Shown piece by piece: positions 5,590 to 8,366 of a DNA stretch of 8,366 bases. The DNA is from Synergistaceae bacterium (GTDB taxonomy: Bacteria > Synergistota > Synergistia > Synergistales > Aminobacteriaceae): assembly GCA_017475805.1 (NCBI GenBank), contig JAFVEW010000114.1:1-8366 (forward strand). The letters are read 5' to 3'. A program made the position numbers and the translations under genes. Each line of letters opens with the position of its first letter. Positions within the stretch are counted from its first letter, which is position 1. A model generated the notes under the pieces. The model was given only the letters and a program-made list of their open reading frames with translations, did not search any database and was not told the DNA's origin.

Positions 5590-6279
5590 ATGTCGAAAAT
5601 TGCAGTGGCGGTTTTGAACCGCAAGGGCGGAGTAGGAAAGACCACGATGGCGGTTATACTTGCGCAGATAGCTTTAGTCAGACATAACAAAGTTCTTGCC
5701 GTTGACATTGACCCCTCAGGCAACTTTTCTGACGCTTTAGGCTTCATGAAAAACTACTTCAAAGACTCATTGAGAATTAAAAAGACACTCGAAGACAGCG
5801 ACGCGGATGCTCCTGAAGAATGGATCGTAATTGACTGCCCGCCTAATCTTGATGACGAATCAAAGCACGCTATAGATTTTGCTGATATTGTTGTCGTGCC
5901 GGTAAGACCTGACTTTTTCTCTCTCTCAAACTTGGGCGTAATGTACTCGACCGCAAAAAAATCAGGCAAAGAAAATTCTCAGCTTCCTTTAGTAAAAATC
6001 GGCTATGATACTTCAGCAATGAGTAAAATCGCTAATCAAATTATAACTGAGCGTGATTATCCTGTCGCAGAAGAGTTGCCGCTGCATAAAAGAATCCCGT
6101 TCAATATAACGTCAGGGCTTGTATGGTCAACAGGCTTGACGGCTAATTCACGAAAACCTTACGAAAGGCTTTTTGGGAAAATCATCAAAGCCGTTGAAGA
6201 GTTAAGTGCGGGTGAAGCTGATATAAAAGGCGTTTGGACGGCGAGAAAAGAGGAAGAAACAGAAGATGCGAATATTTAA
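5590..6279 (+). CDS. Orphan ParA/MinD-family (deviant Walker A) ATPase
   Basis: This 229-residue protein is a small ParA-type ATPase without an N-terminal DNA-binding extension. The deviant Walker A motif RKGGVGKTT spans residues 11-19 and includes the signature Lys12 and catalytic Lys17. The A' motif DIDPSGNFSDAL lies at 39-50 and the Walker B motif WIVIDCPP at 78-85. VVVPVRPDFFSLSNL (101-115) is also typical. Such ATPases dimerise on ATP, bind nucleoid DNA or membrane non-specifically, and position plasmids, chromosomes or protein complexes together with a partner that stimulates ATP hydrolysis. No ParB-like gene or parS-like repeats are present. Instead the gene overlaps the next by 14 bases, which points to that protein (and the acidic one after it) as the partner. 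The C-terminus (about 207-229) is hydrophilic and acidic. The ATPase identity is firm; the cargo is unknown. Confidence 0.9.
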   Translation: MSKIAVAVLNRKGGVGKTTMAVILAQIALVRHNKVLAVDIDPSGNFSDALGFMKNYFKDSLRIKKTLEDSDADAPEEWIVIDCPPNLDDESKHAIDFADIVVVPVRPDFFSLSNLGVMYSTAKKSGKENSQLPLVKIGYDTSAMSKIANQIITERDYPVAEELPLHKRIPFNITSGLVWSTGLTANSRKPYERLFGKIIKAVEELSAGEADIKGVWTARKEEETEDANI

Positions 6280-6802
6280 GGGACTTGAAAATATTCACGC
6301 CGTTATTGACAGACACGACAATGAATGGCGCAGAGAACAGGGCGAGCCGGAGATTCCAGAATATACACCTAATGAAGCTGCCCGCCGCCGTTGGGAGAAG
6401 ACTCTTAGAGACGGCGATGGAGGACTCGAATCAGGCAGATTTAAGAAAGGATTATCGAAAAAGACTAACAAAGATCCCAAAGAAGGAAACGAATCGAACA
6501 GCCCTGAAGTTGAAATCGTTGAAGTAATAAAACAAGAAGGCGTGCAACATTCTTGGCTTTATAACGAAGTAGAAAAGGCCGTCAAAGCTGCTGTAGCCGG
6601 TGATAAAAAACACACTAAAGTTATCGCAATTTTCGTTCCTGTAATTCAGAACGCTAAAGAATTTGAGGAGCTTCCTGCTGACGATAGTGTAACTTTGCCG
6701 CCGGTCGAAGAGGAAATTCCGCAAGAAGATGACACTATGCCGTTTGACATAACGGTTGATGAAACATTAGAAGCACCTCAGCCTGCCGACGGATTCAGCT
6801 AA
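6266..6802 (+). CDS. Unrecognised protein coupled to the ParA-like ATPase
   Basis: I do not recognise this 178-residue protein. It starts at ATG 6266 inside the end of the ParA-like gene (14-base overlap), with GAGG/AGGA about ten bases upstream, so translation is coupled. Three parts can be seen. Residues 1-50 are charged, helix-prone and Arg-rich (EAARRRWEKTLRDG). Residues 51-90 form a polar linker rich in Lys, Asn, Ser and Gly. Residues 92-130 form the only hydrophobic-core-like segment (SWLYNEVEKAVKAAV, then KVIAIFVPVI). From 132 onward the protein is acidic and proline-containing and looks disordered. The last residues, ADGFS, are followed by TAA and then, in the same frame, by three codons and the ATG of the acidic gene. 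The acidic tail resembles the start of that gene, so the two may be parts of one protein. A role as ParA partner or adaptor is inferred only from operon structure. Confidence 0.75.
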   Translation: MRIFKGLENIHAVIDRHDNEWRREQGEPEIPEYTPNEAARRRWEKTLRDGDGGLESGRFKKGLSKKTNKDPKEGNESNSPEVEIVEVIKQEGVQHSWLYNEVEKAVKAAVAGDKKHTKVIAIFVPVIQNAKEFEELPADDSVTLPPVEEEIPQEDDTMPFDITVDETLEAPQPADGFS

Positions 6803-6811
6803 GTTGTAGAG

Positions 6812-7747
6812 ATGTCTGTTGAAACTGAAACGCCAGAAGAGGAAGAAGTTTTAGAGGACACCTCAGAACCTGCATTAGGCGACGTTTATGAAGAAAAGCC
6901 TGAACAGGAAGAACAGGGAAGCGAAACGGAGCCGGAAGAACATCATGATTTTAATTTGCTTCCTGAAGGCCAAGAGCACCCGGACGAAGAATTAGCTCAG
7001 GCTTTTAACACTATGGAAGAAAAATTAGAAGAATCATTAGCGGAGACTCCAGCTCCAGAAGCTGAACCTGAATCAGATTTTAATGTTAGTGAAGGCGAAA
7101 CTGAAAGCACAGAATTTACGGCTGAATCGACAGAAGACGACATTTTAACCGAAGAAATTTCCGAGCCTACGGAACTTTCAGAAGGAGATCAGCTTGACGA
7201 ATCCTTTCGCGGTTCAGAAAACGACGAACTTGGCACCGACATCGCAGCAGCAGACAGTTCAGAATTTGAATCAGACTTTGCAACAGAAACAGAAGACATC
7301 GACGAAAACATCGGGGATTCTGACTTTAATGAAGAATTTTCAGAAGAAGTTAATGAACCTGTTGTTGAAGCCGAAAATCCTGCAGAAGAATTAACAGTTA
7401 TCGACGAAACTCCTGACTTAAACGAATCTGAAACATCCGGCGAGGCTATGAGCTTTGAAGAGTTCCCGGTTATCAAAGAAAACGAAGCTGAAGCTTCTGA
7501 CGCTAATCTCGACGAATTTATAGAAGAAGTAACAGATGATAACATCGATCTGCCTGATGAGAACGAGAATATTCCGGACGAAGCTGTAAAAAAGACTTTA
7601 GAGCCTCCGACAATCGAAGATTTTGAAGACGAAGAAATCTTTGAAGAACCTCTCGAAATGCTCGACGAAAATTCTGGAATAGAATCAGAGTTAGACTATG
7701 AATATAGCGAATATAGCGACGATAATAAGGACATTCGCATAGAATAA
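6812..7747 (+). CDS. Extremely acidic, low-complexity disordered protein
   Basis: This is a 311-residue protein of unknown function. A hand count gives 86 Glu and 33 Asp (38 percent acidic), only six Lys and two Arg, and no Cys or Trp, for a net charge near -111. It lacks a signal peptide, membrane segment or any globular-looking stretch, so intrinsic disorder is expected. Aromatic residues recur at intervals in acidic settings: HDFN (45-48), SDFN (88-91), SDFA (154-157), SDFN (170-173), DEF, EDF and a terminal YEYSEY. This resembles regularly spaced sticker motifs. A 9-bp tandem duplication (GAATATAGC, 7700-7717) makes the Tyr-rich end. No good SD precedes ATG 6812. The upstream gene ends in the same frame with only three codons between. 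It could be a scaffold, condensate-forming or DNA-mimic-like partner of the ParA-like ATPase, but none of these is shown. The sustained, biased open frame supports it being a real product. Confidence 0.72.
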   Translation: MSVETETPEEEEVLEDTSEPALGDVYEEKPEQEEQGSETEPEEHHDFNLLPEGQEHPDEELAQAFNTMEEKLEESLAETPAPEAEPESDFNVSEGETESTEFTAESTEDDILTEEISEPTELSEGDQLDESFRGSENDELGTDIAAADSSEFESDFATETEDIDENIGDSDFNEEFSEEVNEPVVEAENPAEELTVIDETPDLNESETSGEAMSFEEFPVIKENEAEASDANLDEFIEEVTDDNIDLPDENENIPDEAVKKTLEPPTIEDFEDEEIFEEPLEMLDENSGIESELDYEYSEYSDDNKDIRIE

Positions 7748-7753
7748 AATTTT

Positions 7754-8366
7754 TTAATTTCTAATTCCTAATTCCTCATAAATTTTCAGCCAATTTTCAC
7801 ACGTCAAATCTTCGGCGCGAATATTTTTATCGATTTCAGCTGAGTCAAAAATTTCTTGTAATTTATTTATATCTGAAATATTTTTGAAATCTTTAAGATT
7901 ATTTAACAAAGTCTTGCGCCGATGAGCAAAACCGCAATGTAAAAGTTCACTCCACAAAGAATTATTTAATAAATCAAAATTTTTTTCTATAACGATTTCA
8001 ACGATCGCCGAGTCAACGTCAGGAACAGGCCGGAAACAGTTTCGTGAAACATTTTTGACGATAGCTGCGCGTCCCATTGCTTCAATCGTAACACCTAAAG
8101 GATAACGCTCTTTTGTGTCTGGCGTAGCAGTTAATCTCAAGGCGGCTTCTTTTTGCAGCATGAATAAAAAATATTTTAAGCCTTTTGACGAAAATTTTAA
8201 TAAATTCCAAATTAAAGGCGTCGTAATGTTATAAGGAATATTTGCGACAATTTTATTAGGGAAAGGATTTAGCGATTCATAGTCAAATTTCACTGCGTCG
8301 CCCCAATGAAGTCGGAAGCCGACTGCCGGATGAAAATTTTTCTCGTTATTTTCCAATTCTTCAAGC
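7754..8366 (-). CDS. rsmA: 16S rRNA dimethyladenosine transferase, partial (5' end outside window)
   Basis: RsmA/KsgA uses SAM to dimethylate the two adjacent adenines near the 3' end of 16S rRNA during small-subunit assembly. About 203 residues are present. The frame is still open at 8366 (LEELENNEKN precedes the in-frame TTG at 8356), so that TTG is not the start. The N-terminal 70-80 residues, including the SAM-binding GxGxG loop, lie outside. Visible landmarks are GDAVKFD, the catalytic motif IV ANIPYNITTP (NxPY type), LFMLQKEAALRLTA, the substrate-region FRPVPDVDSAIV, FAHRRKTLLNNL, and RAEDL near the C-terminus. It converges on the acidic gene, and the two stop codons are separated by only six bases, with no hairpin terminator visible between them. 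Confidence 0.95.
   Translation of the reverse strand, partial: LEELENNEKNFHPAVGFRLHWGDAVKFDYESLNPFPNKIVANIPYNITTPLIWNLLKFSSKGLKYFLFMLQKEAALRLTATPDTKERYPLGVTIEAMGRAAIVKNVSRNCFRPVPDVDSAIVEIVIEKNFDLLNNSLWSELLHCGFAHRRKTLLNNLKDFKNISDINKLQEIFDSAEIDKNIRAEDLTCENWLKIYEELGIRN

Noticed and set aside
5578..6279. ParA as part of a plasmid or phage partition locus
   Set aside because: No ParB-like gene, no iterated centromere repeats and no replication gene are present, and the flanks (trpF, transporter, rsmA) are chromosomal.
6234..6527. 97-codon + frame overlapping the end of the ParA-like gene and the next gene
   Set aside because: It lies in a third frame across two better supported coding frames, has no SD, and its codon use is unlike its neighbours.
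7189..7545. 118-codon Ser-rich open frame on the minus strand
   Set aside because: It is the complement of Glu/Asp/Ser-rich codons in the acidic gene, and such bias automatically creates open antisense frames.
1..8366. CRISPR array, tRNA or rRNA gene, or intact insertion sequence
   Set aside because: No regularly spaced repeats, no cloverleaf-like or rRNA-like segments, and no transposase with terminal repeats were seen on either strand.

Overview
The window comes from an AT-rich bacterial chromosome. Organism clues are limited. A Sel1-repeat/CsgG-like exported protein suggests a diderm envelope, and the mix of RelB/YoeB and HicB toxin-antitoxin remnants, NhaC and DMT transporters resembles anaerobic, host-associated bacteria. 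Synergistota is a guess only. Intergenic DNA is short, and most genes have clear Shine-Dalgarno (SD) sites.

Layout. (1) 1-980 is a small accessory patch. It holds a decayed HicB-like gene (+), then an intact RelB/DinJ-type antitoxin plus YoeB-type toxin module on the minus strand with its own palindromic operator. The module is bracketed by two related 39-bp segments that both read as the last codons of a similar protein. (2) 1036-3940 (+) is a probable two-gene operon. The first gene is an NhaC-family Na+/H+ antiporter. The second is a secreted Sel1-repeat protein with a CsgG-like C-terminal domain, broken by a one-base frameshift near 3665 but with its last ~90 codons still open to 3940. 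(3) 3949-5534 (+) carries a terminator hairpin overlapped by a strong extended -10 promoter, then a stand-alone trpF and a ten-helix DMT/EamA transporter. (4) 5590-7747 (+) is the most unusual part. A ParA/MinD-type ATPase with no ParB overlaps an unrecognised 178-residue protein, which is followed in the same frame by an extremely acidic, apparently disordered 311-residue protein. The last two may be one protein split by a single TAA. (5) 7754-8366 (-) is the C-terminal three quarters of rsmA/ksgA, convergent with region 4 and running off the right edge.

How they fit. Regions 2, 3 and 5 are ordinary housekeeping or envelope genes. Region 1 shows accumulation and decay of toxin-antitoxin modules. 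Region 4 is the candidate for an undescribed system. A ParA-type ATPase with an intact nucleotide site is translationally linked to a partner that has a small basic or mixed N-terminal part and a very long acidic tail. This layout is compatible with an orphan ParA-type positioning system whose adaptor or cargo protein is disordered, but nothing in the sequence identifies the cargo.
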